A DNA stretch of 10,105 nucleotides from NCBI GenBank assembly GCA_036584565.1, contig JAZHDF010000091.1, positions 1-10,105 of the forward strand, given 5' to 3'. Shown here piece after piece: positions 1-6,254 of the stretch. Numbering within the stretch: position 1 is the first letter of the stretch; every line of letters starts with the position of its first letter. Origin of the DNA: UBA9337 sp036584565 (GTDB lineage Bacteria > Patescibacteriota > Minisyncoccia > Moranbacterales > UBA9337). Position numbers and translations under genes: made by a program. Below the pieces are notes generated by a model. The model saw nothing but the letters and a program-made list of their open reading frames with translations. It was not told where the DNA came from and ran no database searches.

Positions 1-6
1 TAATTA

Positions 7-33
7 AGATACTGAATCAAGTTCAGCATGACA
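7..33. repeat. Short palindromic intergenic repeat (CTGAA..TTCAG core)
   Basis: The plus strand contains CTGAA-TCAAG-TTCAG inside a stretch that reads, on the other strand, GTCATGCTGAACTTGATTC. This resembles short dispersed palindromes of the GTCATNCTGAACTTGTTTCAG type that I recall from intergenic DNA of several bacterial groups. It is followed at 33-46 by a second small inverted repeat (ACAAG-CTCG-CTTGT). There is no T-run after either hairpin, so neither looks like a terminator. Only one copy is visible here, so dispersal in the genome is inferred. Confidence 0.35.
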
Positions 34-87
34 AGCTCGCTTGTGCGGTTTTTAACATAAAGTTTGTTGCCATATCTCAAAAAATTA

Positions 88-165
88 TCATCTCCCGTCC
101 TTTGCGGCAAAAAACACCCCCGTAGCGATTATCGCAATAACCAACACCAATAAAATCGAAATCAT
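88..165 (-). CDS. Possible 25-residue single-pass membrane peptide
   Basis: A short frame starts with ATG at 165 and stops with TGA at 88-90, giving 25 residues. The first 20 are almost all Ile, Leu, Val, Ala, Gly and Phe (MISILLVLVIAIIA, then TGVFFA), which would make one transmembrane helix, and it ends in a charged tail AKDGR. No Shine-Dalgarno sequence precedes it, but the other genes here lack one as well. It lies 115 bases beyond the AbrB-type gene on the same strand. I do not recognise a family. A hydrophobic run this clean is suggestive, but at this length chance cannot be excluded. Confidence 0.3.
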   Translation of the reverse strand: MISILLVLVIAIIATGVFFAAKDGR

Positions 166-279
166 ATTTTTAACTTATTTTTTTAATTTTGTTAACTATG
201 CGGACCGAGCCATAAAACCGCTCCGGCACAAGGTACATTTTATTTACGGCCGTCGTTTCGTGACACCTTTTAAATTATT
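166..279 (-). other. Non-coding stretch after the AbrB-type gene
   Basis: No gene is visible between the AbrB-type gene and the small membrane ORF. On the minus strand there is a weak hairpin built from CCGGAGC and GCTCGG with no following T-run, so it is not a convincing terminator. The GC-rich 9-mer ACGGCCGTC at 246-254 recurs at 2673-2681. No clear intrinsic terminator for the upstream genes is visible. Confidence 0.4.
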
Positions 280-450
280 TTATTTCTTCCAATCGCTAAT
301 AATTATCTTTTTGCGCTCGACTTTAAAAACCATTTTTTGTCGCTCCCTGATTCCCAACTCTTTTGCTATTTCAGCCGGGATAATTATACCCAGACTTTTC
401 TTACCTTGCCTCGTCACCTTTCGGACAAGCGCTTCTTTTCTGTTTTTCAT
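280..450 (-). CDS. AbrB/MazE-type (SpoVT-AbrB fold) DNA-binding protein
   Basis: This 56-residue protein reads as a swapped-hairpin AbrB domain: a basic strand (VRKVTRQGKK), the signature GIIIPAEIAKELGI, then a strand-rich tail (MVFKVERKKIIISDW). Members bind DNA as dimers and act as transition-state regulators or as the antitoxin half of toxin-antitoxin pairs. The ATG at 450 is preferred because the domain starts a few residues later. A TTG at 492 would add 14 residues, but they would be encoded by a tandem repeat. It lies 46 bases after the DUF262-HNH gene on the same strand, so co-transcription is likely. No toxin gene follows, which makes a local regulator more likely than an antitoxin. 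Confidence 0.72.
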   Translation of the reverse strand: MKNRKEALVRKVTRQGKKSLGIIIPAEIAKELGIRERQKMVFKVERKKIIISDWKK

Positions 451-467
451 AATTTTTATATTAAATA

Positions 468-491
468 TGTTACGTAGCTTGTTACGTAGCA
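468..491. repeat. Tandem 12-bp repeat with TACGTA core, candidate operator
   Basis: Two copies of TGTTACGTAGC(T/A) lie head to tail with a 12-bp period at 468-479 and 480-491, each containing the palindrome TACGTA. They sit in the short gap between the DUF262-HNH stop codon and the preferred ATG of the AbrB-type gene. The position and the half-site symmetry suit a binding site for that regulator. Alternatively it is a slipped duplication, since it also reads as codons if the upstream TTG start is used. Confidence 0.45.
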
Positions 492-496
492 AAACA

Positions 497-1660
497 TCAT
501 CGATTGCCCTTGGCTCGATTGTGACTTTTGCAAAGCATCTGACAATTCTTGGAATCAGTCGCTCCGCCTTTACTCCAAGCCGCTACATGATCGGCATCCA
601 TATCGCTCAAGCTCCAAATTTTCTCCTTATTAGCCTCATGTCCGATGGCGCACAATGGACAATTTGAAATTCCTTTATTTTTTGCCTCTTCTGTTTGCGC
701 GCTATAGATAGATTTTTTTGTCGCTTCATCAAATACACGCACATCCAATAATTTTGTGTCCACCGAACCACCCAGGATATATTCAAAAATCCCCTTGCGG
801 TTTTTGACATACGGATCACCGTAAAGCTGATGCACCTCGGCCGATATCTTGGCGGGATCATAGGCTTGCTTGTGATACTGCTCATACAATCGCCCCCAGT
901 CCAATCCTCGCATCTCGCTTTCCACATCGGTAAACACACTGCTTACCCATTCAATGACACTGTTAAAATAGGTTTTCAGTTCACTAATGTCATTATTATA
1001 ACGATGACGACTCATATAATCACCCGCCTCGCCTTTACTTACCCACCCCAAGGCACACTCCAAAAATTCTTGACGATTGGCACTGCCGGCCACATAGGCG
1101 CTCCACTTTTGAATATTGGCATTTTGACTATTACTAAATTCTTCTTTGGCCAAGGTCACAAACGGCCCCGAGTAAACAGCATTTAAAAGTTCCTGATTAT
1201 TAAGCGGCACCCCGGCAATGTTAATTGTCCTGAACCATTCTTTGATCTCGCTTTCTGTTCCTTCACATTCATAAATCAAAAGTTTGGTTTCCAAAATCTT
1301 TTTTTTCTTATCCGCTGCGATACCGCTAAAATTTTGCGGCATATCATTATCATCTTTAACCGCAAATTTATCAGCCACATACCGTCCGATACTGGTGATA
1401 CGTTGTTGTCCGTCCAATACTTCAAATTTATCCTCGCTCACTTTGTTAAAATAAATCAGTCCCAACGGATAACCTTTCAAAATCGATTCGATTACCGCCA
1501 CATCCCGCTTACCATCGGCATAAATATAATTCCTTTGATATTCCGGCTGGATGGTTAACTTACCGGAAAGTCCAAACAATCCCTTGCCCTCCAGTTCATT
1601 ATAGACAAATCCCTCGCAAATATCCTTAACAGCAATCTCGGTTTTTAGTGTTGTTTTCAT
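497..1660 (-). CDS. DUF262 (GmrS/ParB-like) protein with C-terminal HNH nuclease domain
   Basis: 387 residues. The N-terminal half carries DUF262 hallmarks: PEYQR at 39-43 and DGQQR at 83-87, the ParB/sulfiredoxin-like nucleotide-binding motif found in GmrS of the GmrSD type IV restriction system. The C-terminus (about 330-387) is an HNH nuclease: CPLC at 334-337, DADHV at 355-359, WSKGG at 362-366, N372, C377 and H380 in CKSHNRAKGN. Four cysteines in this arrangement suggest a zinc-stabilised HNH finger. In the family, DUF262 couples nucleotide use to DNA cleavage, often of modified phage DNA. It starts 20 bases after the Bro-N gene with an AT-rich leader and no clear Shine-Dalgarno. All expected HNH residues are present, so it is probably active. 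The target is unknown. Confidence 0.85.
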   Translation of the reverse strand: MKTTLKTEIAVKDICEGFVYNELEGKGLFGLSGKLTIQPEYQRNYIYADGKRDVAVIESILKGYPLGLIYFNKVSEDKFEVLDGQQRITSIGRYVADKFAVKDDNDMPQNFSGIAADKKKKILETKLLIYECEGTESEIKEWFRTINIAGVPLNNQELLNAVYSGPFVTLAKEEFSNSQNANIQKWSAYVAGSANRQEFLECALGWVSKGEAGDYMSRHRYNNDISELKTYFNSVIEWVSSVFTDVESEMRGLDWGRLYEQYHKQAYDPAKISAEVHQLYGDPYVKNRKGIFEYILGGSVDTKLLDVRVFDEATKKSIYSAQTEEAKNKGISNCPLCAIGHEANKEKIWSLSDMDADHVAAWSKGGATDSKNCQMLCKSHNRAKGNR

Positions 1661-1680
1661 AATTAAAAAATAAAAAATTA

Positions 1681-2526
1681 TTAATACTTTTTCTTTCCGG
1701 ATTTCAAAGTTTTCTTTTTTTCAATCCCTAGATAGTTTTTCTTAGAAATGACCGATTTACCGATTTCTCTTTCGGTTTCCTTTCTGGCATTGCCTGCCAC
1801 ATTACCGCCTCTCTTGGCAACTGTTTTATTGGCGGGCATCCCTCTGGGTTTTTCTTTTTTGGAAATTTCAGTCGTCACCTTTTCTCCCAACATAGTAAAT
1901 ATCAATTCCAGATCAGTCATATGATCCCTTAGATTCGCTTTTGATTTCTTGGGAAGATTTTTATATTCTTTGTATTCACCGGGTGCCAAACCGAAAGTCG
2001 CCCTGGAAATTTCAGCAGTTAGGATAGCAAAATTCTTTCGCTCAAAAATTCCGCGCTCCTTCCATTCATCGGTAAGATTTTGACGAATAGCGATGCCTCG
2101 CAACCTTTTATCAATCCAATCCGTTGGATATCCTTTGGCTTCATAAATTTGTTTCATTCTCTCTTGCGCCAACTCGGGATTTTCTATCTCCGCAATTCTT
2201 TCTTGACCCACTTTGGCCAGCCATAATTTAAAAGGCTCAGCTTTGGGTGATGGAATGGATTGAATAATGCGAAAAATACCCGCTAAATTTGCACAATTTA
2301 TTTTTTGCATTCCACCCTTTGTTTTGATTTTAAGGGGGGTGGCAATTTGCCCCCACCCTTTACTTAATTCATTATCCCTCCTTCTCATATCCTTGATATA
2401 TCCGCTAGGCTGACTGGAATCGGTAAGAATTAAGACCACATCAACAATAGCAAAATACCATTCTTTATTATGCCAAGTCCTCCTAACCTCTCTATTCTCA
2501 AAAACCGCAACTTTATTAGTTTTCAT
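1681..2526 (-). CDS. Bro-N domain protein (BRO family / phage antirepressor-like)
   Basis: 281 residues. Residues 1 to about 105 match the Bro-N domain: VAVFENREVRRTW, then WYFAIVDVVLILTDSSQPSG, GGMQKINCANLAGIFRIIQS, and PSPKAEPFKLWLAKVG. This DNA-binding domain occurs in baculovirus BRO proteins, phage antirepressors and the SOS protein DinD. The middle (140-190) keeps the RGIAIRQNLTDEW and ILTAEISRATFGL blocks seen in bacterial members. From about 220 the tail is rich in Lys, Arg and Gly and probably disordered or nucleic-acid binding. The role is likely regulatory, but the target is unknown. It is co-directional with the DUF262-HNH gene (20-base gap). A partial copy of its first codons lies just upstream at 2600-2632, implying an earlier duplication or replacement. 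Confidence 0.82.
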   Translation of the reverse strand: MKTNKVAVFENREVRRTWHNKEWYFAIVDVVLILTDSSQPSGYIKDMRRRDNELSKGWGQIATPLKIKTKGGMQKINCANLAGIFRIIQSIPSPKAEPFKLWLAKVGQERIAEIENPELAQERMKQIYEAKGYPTDWIDKRLRGIAIRQNLTDEWKERGIFERKNFAILTAEISRATFGLAPGEYKEYKNLPKKSKANLRDHMTDLELIFTMLGEKVTTEISKKEKPRGMPANKTVAKRGGNVAGNARKETEREIGKSVISKKNYLGIEKKKTLKSGKKKY

Positions 2527-2573
2527 ATTATTTTTTAAGATTTATTTATTTTCTGAATACCTCTTCTTTTAAC

Positions 2574-2592
2574 CGGTGACATTTTGTCACCG
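2574..2592. promoter_or_regulatory. Perfect inverted repeat CGGTGACA-TTT-TGTCACCG, candidate operator
   Basis: The two 8-base arms are exact reverse complements separated by three T. Neither strand has a T-run after it, so it does not look like an intrinsic terminator. It lies 48 bases before the Bro-N start codon, a usual place for a repressor site. Autoregulation by the Bro-N protein is possible but unproven. Confidence 0.4.
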
Positions 2593-2599
2593 CTATCTC

Positions 2600-2632
2600 C
2601 TATTCTCAAAAACCTCCACTGCTTTATTTTTT
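2600..2632 (-). pseudogene. Vestige of a second Bro-N gene 5' end
   Basis: On the minus strand the codons read N-K-A-V-E-V-F-E-N-R-R and then stop. The intact downstream gene reads N-K-V-A-V-F-E-N-R near its N-terminus. The two share 15 identical bases (CTATTCTCAAAAACC on the plus strand, at 2600-2614 and 2492-2506), and the codon order matches on either side with one extra codon. The reading frame breaks immediately on both sides. This fits a decayed duplicate or a leftover from replacement of a Bro-N gene. The match is short, so chance cannot be fully excluded. Confidence 0.4.
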
Positions 2633-2749
2633 AATTACTCTAGTCATATCCCGCTTTAGGTGTTTTTTTCTGACGGCCGTCACAAAAGATTACTTTTAAC
2701 TTTTAATTTTTCTGCTTATTAATGGACAATCCTGGTTAAATATTTTCTT

Positions 2750-4003
2750 CTATTTTTTTATTTTCTCAAACTCCTTAGCAACACTCGGACTATTTGCCGT
2801 AAGTCTTTTGATTGATAAATCAGTAGCTTTATTATTGGCTAATCGCAAATTATTATCGGATTTCAATAAATTATCTTTTACCTTATTCAGATGATCGATT
2901 GTTTTATCGATTTCCTCTATAGCACTGGAGAATTGTTTTGAAGCCAAATTGTAATTTTTAGAAAAACCCTCCTTAAAAGCGTTCATATTGGCCTCAAAAT
3001 TAGAAACATCGATATTTTGATTATTGAGTGTATGAATTTCTTTACGAAGATACTGTGATTTGATGTTTGTTTGACGCAAGAAACCGATAATCGTAATAAG
3101 GTGTTGCGGCCTTATTGCATACATAAGATTATATTCATGAACCGTAACAATATCATCATAATATTCATTTTCTTTTTCAAGCAAACTTACCAAAACAGCA
3201 TATTCACATTTCTTCTCACATCTATCCTTATCAAGTTCTTTGAAGAAATCCTTATTCTTTTTCTTAGTGGCGGTAGCGTCATCCTCATTTTTCATCTCAA
3301 ACATAATCGACAAGATTTCGTTACCATCATCATCCGTTTCCCTATAAATATAATCACCCTTAGAACCGGATTTTGAAACAGTATTATCCTTGGTAAAATA
3401 AGCATTGGGAAATGCAATAGGACGGATGCGATTAAATTCATTTTCACAATGAACTTCAAGTGATTCACCGATCATTTTGGTGCTCATTTTTGTTCGCATT
3501 TCTTTGAGAGACACCAGAGCAGTCTCGCTTGATTTTAATTGTTCCTTAAGCTTCTCTTCGTTTAGTTCTTTTTCATGCTTAATATTGTTAATTTCTCTGT
3601 CTTTTTCATTTAACTTTTCTTGGTATTCCTTTTCTATTTTTTGTTTTTCCTCAATAGCCTCGAGTTTCACATCCGATTTGGTTTTTTCTGCAATATTTTC
3701 CAATTTTGAATTAAGTAAAGCAATTTCTTTGTCTTTTTCGGACAGTTCTTCTTTTGCCCGATCCGCATATTCACTTTCTTTAATCTTCAATTTCAAATTA
3801 TTCTCTCGCTCAATGGCTTCTTTTTCTTTTTGTAATTCCGCTTCAAAAGCGTCGCGTTTTATAGAATTAACTACATTTTTTATCGTTGTTTTATCAATAT
3901 CGGTTTCGTGGATAGATTTAAGGTCGATTATGTCACCTTTCGCGCCATCTTCCAATAAGACCAATGTGTTTTCATCTTGAATCGACACTTTAACTTTTTT
4001 CAT
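2750..4003 (-). CDS. DUF2130-family coiled-coil protein with PD-(D/E)XK-like motif
   Basis: 417 residues. After a short N-terminal strand-rich segment, residues about 50-175 are a long coiled coil dense in Glu and Lys heptads. The DUF2130-type domain follows: MIGESLEVHCENEFNRIRP at 177-195, KGDYIY at 215-220, then IMFEMKNEDD at 233-242. Glu180/Glu183, Asp217 and Glu236-Met-Lys238 fit the E..D..ExK pattern of PD-(D/E)XK nucleases, to which this family has been linked. A second helical segment spans about 335-385. Biochemical function is not established. It starts 22 bases after the methyltransferase gene on the same strand, so the two are probably one operon, and a nuclease role beside a modification enzyme is a reasonable inference. 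Confidence 0.8.
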   Translation of the reverse strand: MKKVKVSIQDENTLVLLEDGAKGDIIDLKSIHETDIDKTTIKNVVNSIKRDAFEAELQKEKEAIERENNLKLKIKESEYADRAKEELSEKDKEIALLNSKLENIAEKTKSDVKLEAIEEKQKIEKEYQEKLNEKDREINNIKHEKELNEEKLKEQLKSSETALVSLKEMRTKMSTKMIGESLEVHCENEFNRIRPIAFPNAYFTKDNTVSKSGSKGDYIYRETDDDGNEILSIMFEMKNEDDATATKKKNKDFFKELDKDRCEKKCEYAVLVSLLEKENEYYDDIVTVHEYNLMYAIRPQHLITIIGFLRQTNIKSQYLRKEIHTLNNQNIDVSNFEANMNAFKEGFSKNYNLASKQFSSAIEEIDKTIDHLNKVKDNLLKSDNNLRLANNKATDLSIKRLTANSPSVAKEFEKIKK

Positions 4004-4025
4004 AACTATTTTAAAAAATTAATAA

Positions 4026-5132
4026 TTACTTTTTATGTCTAATAAAAATTCTTTTAAACATATTCTTTCCATTTACAACGCAGTGCGGATTTTCACCATC
4101 CCAGATTCCACCAGAATAACCCTTACCATTATCTTCTGCCATTCCAATAATCTTAAATTGTTCCGGACTATATTTATCCAAAAAACTTATTGGCACACCC
4201 ATTACTCCATCATAATCACTCGGGATGGCGTTAGTATAAGGCACTTCGATGGCGTCATAATTATCATACTTTTTATAACTGTTTTCGTTTTTTTGGATTT
4301 TATTATTGAATTTTTTATTATCCGCCATAGTCATCAGTGGCAATAATTGATGACGCCGTCCGTGATCCAGATTGGTAAACCAATGACAATTACGAAATTT
4401 AACTAGACCTGTTTCACTATCAAGCACCCCACTGGCATATTCCCTTGCGTTTGGCGTAGAAAAATAAGCATTGCCGGCATGAAAACCATTGCCTAGCCAT
4501 AATTTATTATCTTTTATCAGCGGAAAAATTTCTTTGTAAGTAATGGCGTTCATATTACCGATAATTACAAATTTTTTCTCATAATCAAAAAGTTGTTTGA
4601 CATATTCGCGAAACAAACTAAATGGCGGATTGGTGACCACAATGTCGGATTGCTTCAATAATTCAACACATTCCTCGCTGCGAAAATCACCCTCGCCCGA
4701 AAGCGGTTCCCATTCATTGTTTTTGTTTTCTCTCAATTGTTGAGCGATATCCTGCAAATCAAAATCCCCATCCCCGTCTATATCGCCCACCTCATTGATA
4801 ATAAATTTATTGGCGGTTATCTTTGGACGGCCCATAACTTTTTTGAGAGTTTTATCATCGCCAAACAAACCGATTTGCGTATTGGCTATGGGTGATGGTT
4901 TGTAGCTAGTGGTGATAAGTTGTTTCAGTCCCAACTTATTGAAATTATTTACAAAATAACGAAAAAAATTACTCTCAAACGGATCATCGCAATTACAATA
5001 AACTACCTTGTCACGAAAAACACTAGCGTCATAATCCAAATACGCTTCAATTTCTTTTTGAATATCATTATATTGTGTGTAAAATTCATCGTTCTTGGCT
5101 TTTTTTGCTTTGCTAAGATTACTATTGGCCAT
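4026..5132 (-). CDS. EcoRI-type adenine-specific DNA methyltransferase
   Basis: 368 residues matching the EcoRI modification methylase family, which transfers a methyl group from S-adenosylmethionine to N6 of adenine. The catalytic motif IV is NPPF at 168-171 within SDIVVTNPPFSLFREYV. The family block VVYCNCDDPFESNFFRYF at 43-60 and the IIGNMNAITYKEIF block at 190-203 are present. GDIDGDGDFDLQDI at 117-130 looks like a calcium-binding EF-hand/dockerin loop. The C-terminal MGVPISFLDKYSPEQFKIIG (311-330) and the closing VNGKNMFKRIFIRHK are also typical. It is the first gene after the rRNA terminator and is followed closely by the DUF2130 gene. No EcoRI-like endonuclease is adjacent. The recognition sequence cannot be read from the sequence. 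Confidence 0.88.
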   Translation of the reverse strand: MANSNLSKAKKAKNDEFYTQYNDIQKEIEAYLDYDASVFRDKVVYCNCDDPFESNFFRYFVNNFNKLGLKQLITTSYKPSPIANTQIGLFGDDKTLKKVMGRPKITANKFIINEVGDIDGDGDFDLQDIAQQLRENKNNEWEPLSGEGDFRSEECVELLKQSDIVVTNPPFSLFREYVKQLFDYEKKFVIIGNMNAITYKEIFPLIKDNKLWLGNGFHAGNAYFSTPNAREYASGVLDSETGLVKFRNCHWFTNLDHGRRHQLLPLMTMADNKKFNNKIQKNENSYKKYDNYDAIEVPYTNAIPSDYDGVMGVPISFLDKYSPEQFKIIGMAEDNGKGYSGGIWDGENPHCVVNGKNMFKRIFIRHKK

Positions 5133-5160
5133 AATTTTTTATCAAAAAATTTTATTTTTT

Positions 5161-5166
5161 ATTATA
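5161..5166 (-). promoter_or_regulatory. Candidate -10 box for the methyltransferase operon
   Basis: The minus strand carries a perfect TATAAT about 28 bases before the methyltransferase ATG. No recognisable -35 lies 17 bases upstream, so support is weak. A promoter is needed here because the strong rRNA terminator at 5247-5270 lies between the 5S gene and this operon. The leader would be about 20 bases, AT-rich and without a Shine-Dalgarno. Confidence 0.35.
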
Positions 5167-5246
5167 TTAAACCGATTACTACTTACCATAGACTTTCCTC
5201 TATTTTACTCCCTTTTCTCCCATTATTCAAACTAAAAAAAACCAAT

Positions 5247-5270
5247 AAAAAAAACCCGCCTATTGGCGGG
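5247..5270 (-). terminator. Intrinsic terminator of the 23S-5S rRNA unit
   Basis: On the minus strand CCCGCC-AATA-GGCGGG forms a six-bp all-GC hairpin followed by eight T. It begins 14 bases after the 5S 3' end. There is no T-run on the other side, so it works in one direction only. Two of its bases overlap the outer end of the 5S processing stem. Confidence 0.92.
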
Positions 5271-5284
5271 CAGACAAGATTACA

Positions 5285-5403
5285 TTGTCTTGGCGACGAC
5301 CTACTTTCTCCGCCAAAGGCGAATATCATCGGAGCTGAAGGGCTTAACTGCTGAGTTCGAGATGGAATCAGGTGTACCCCCTTCGCTAGAATCACCAAGA
5401 CAA
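5285..5403 (-). rRNA. rrf: 5S ribosomal RNA
   Basis: The 119-nt gene shows the 5S core on the minus strand (CACCTGATTCCATCTCGAAC, then TCAGCAGTTAAGCCC). The ends pair as helix I (TTGTCTTGGTG with CGCCAAGACAA). The pairing continues beyond the mature ends: 5395-5419 and 5269-5293 form 25 positions with a single mismatch, a long processing stem likely cut by RNase III or a similar enzyme. The gene lies downstream of 23S in the same unit and is followed by the terminator. Confidence 0.95.
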
Positions 5404-5597
5404 TATAATCTTGTTTGCCCCGCCTTGCGACGGGGTTTATTTATACGAATTTGCTATTTTCAAGCAAACTCTAAAAAATGTAGATAAAGTAATTTTAAGT
5501 CATAATTAAATGACTATTAACTGCTAACTCATAATGATACCGCTCTCATCCGTCAAAAGCAACGGACAAAAGCAGTTATCACTACAGACAAAAAAAT
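5404..5597 (-). other. 23S-5S spacer with hairpins and 3' half of the 23S stalk
   Basis: There is no tRNA or protein gene here. A GC-rich hairpin lies at 5418-5435 (minus strand CCCCGTC-GCAA-GGCGGGG, with a GNRA loop). A long imperfect hairpin lies at about 5533-5580, with inner stem TCCGT/ACGGA and outer pairs TGATA/TATCA. Bases 5512-5528 pair exactly, with wobbles, with 9591-9607 upstream of 23S, forming the outer processing stalk. Confidence 0.7.
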
Positions 5598-6254
5598 AAA
5601 GGTTTAGTTTTATTAGTATTTCTCGGCTAAACGCATCACTGCGCTTACACCTAAAACCTATCAACCTGGTCGTCTTCCAGGAAACTATATTGCCTTATCT
5701 TGAGGTGGGCTTCCCGTTTAGATGCTTTCAACGGTTATCCCTTACGAACATAGCTACTCGACAGTGCTCCTGGCGGAACAGCCGATACACCAGAGGTTTG
5801 CTCTTTCCGGTCCTCTCGTACTAGGAAAGAATCCTCTCAAGCAATTAACGCCTACGGCAGATAGAGACCAACCTGTCTCACGACGGTTTGAACCCAGCTC
5901 GCGTACCTCTTTAATTGGCGAACAGCCAAACCCTTGGGACCTGCTCCAGCCCCAGGATGAGATGAGCCGACATCGAGGTGCCAAACAGTGTCGTCGATGT
6001 GAACTCTTGGACACTATTAGCCTGTTATCCCCGGGGTAACTTTTATCTGATGATCTTCCACGCTCCTACAAGCGATGGTCGGTTCACTAAATTCCACTTT
6101 CGTGACTGAGCGACTGATTAGTCTTTCAGTAAAGCTGGCTTGTGCTTTTGTACTATCAGCCCGATTTCCATCCGGGCCTAGCCAACCTTTGTAAGCACCT
6201 CCGTTACCATTTAGGAGGTGAGCGCCCCACTCAAACTACCCACCAGGCACTGTT

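Larger units (their letters stand above)
2527..2749. other. 223-base intergenic region between DUF2130 and Bro-N genes
   Basis: This gap holds three things. A perfect 8-bp inverted repeat lies at 2574-2592. A 15-base identity to the start of the Bro-N gene lies at 2600-2614. A perfect 10-bp palindrome GACGGCCGTC lies at 2672-2681. No intact gene is visible; the longest frames are under 20 codons. The regulatory signals for the Bro-N / DUF262-HNH / AbrB group would be expected here, but no clear -35/-10 pair stands out. Confidence 0.5.

Noticed and set aside
280..492. AbrB-type gene as the antitoxin of a toxin-antitoxin pair
   Set aside because: No MazF, VapC/PIN or other toxin frame lies next to it. 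The neighbours are the DUF262-HNH gene and only a very short membrane ORF beyond a gap.
260..667. Plus-strand frame of 135 codons opposite the AbrB-type and DUF262-HNH genes
   Set aside because: It overlaps two recognisable minus-strand genes and its product shows no domain. It is an antisense shadow.
607..939. Minus-strand frame of 110 codons inside the DUF262-HNH gene
   Set aside because: It is fully contained in another frame of a gene with clear DUF262 and HNH motifs.
3477..3980. Plus-strand Ser/Phe-rich frame of 167 codons
   Set aside because: It is the complement of the Lys/Glu-rich coiled coil of the DUF2130 protein, which always gives Ser/Phe-rich antisense frames.
5418..5435. GC-rich hairpin before 5S as a terminator between 23S and 5S
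   Set aside because: On the transcribed strand it is followed by CAAACAAG rather than a T-run, so it is more likely a processing or folding element.
5722..6039. Open frames of 70-105 codons on both strands within 5722-8722
   Set aside because: They lie inside conserved 23S rRNA exon sequence and have no protein-family features. They are chance frames in a structured RNA gene.
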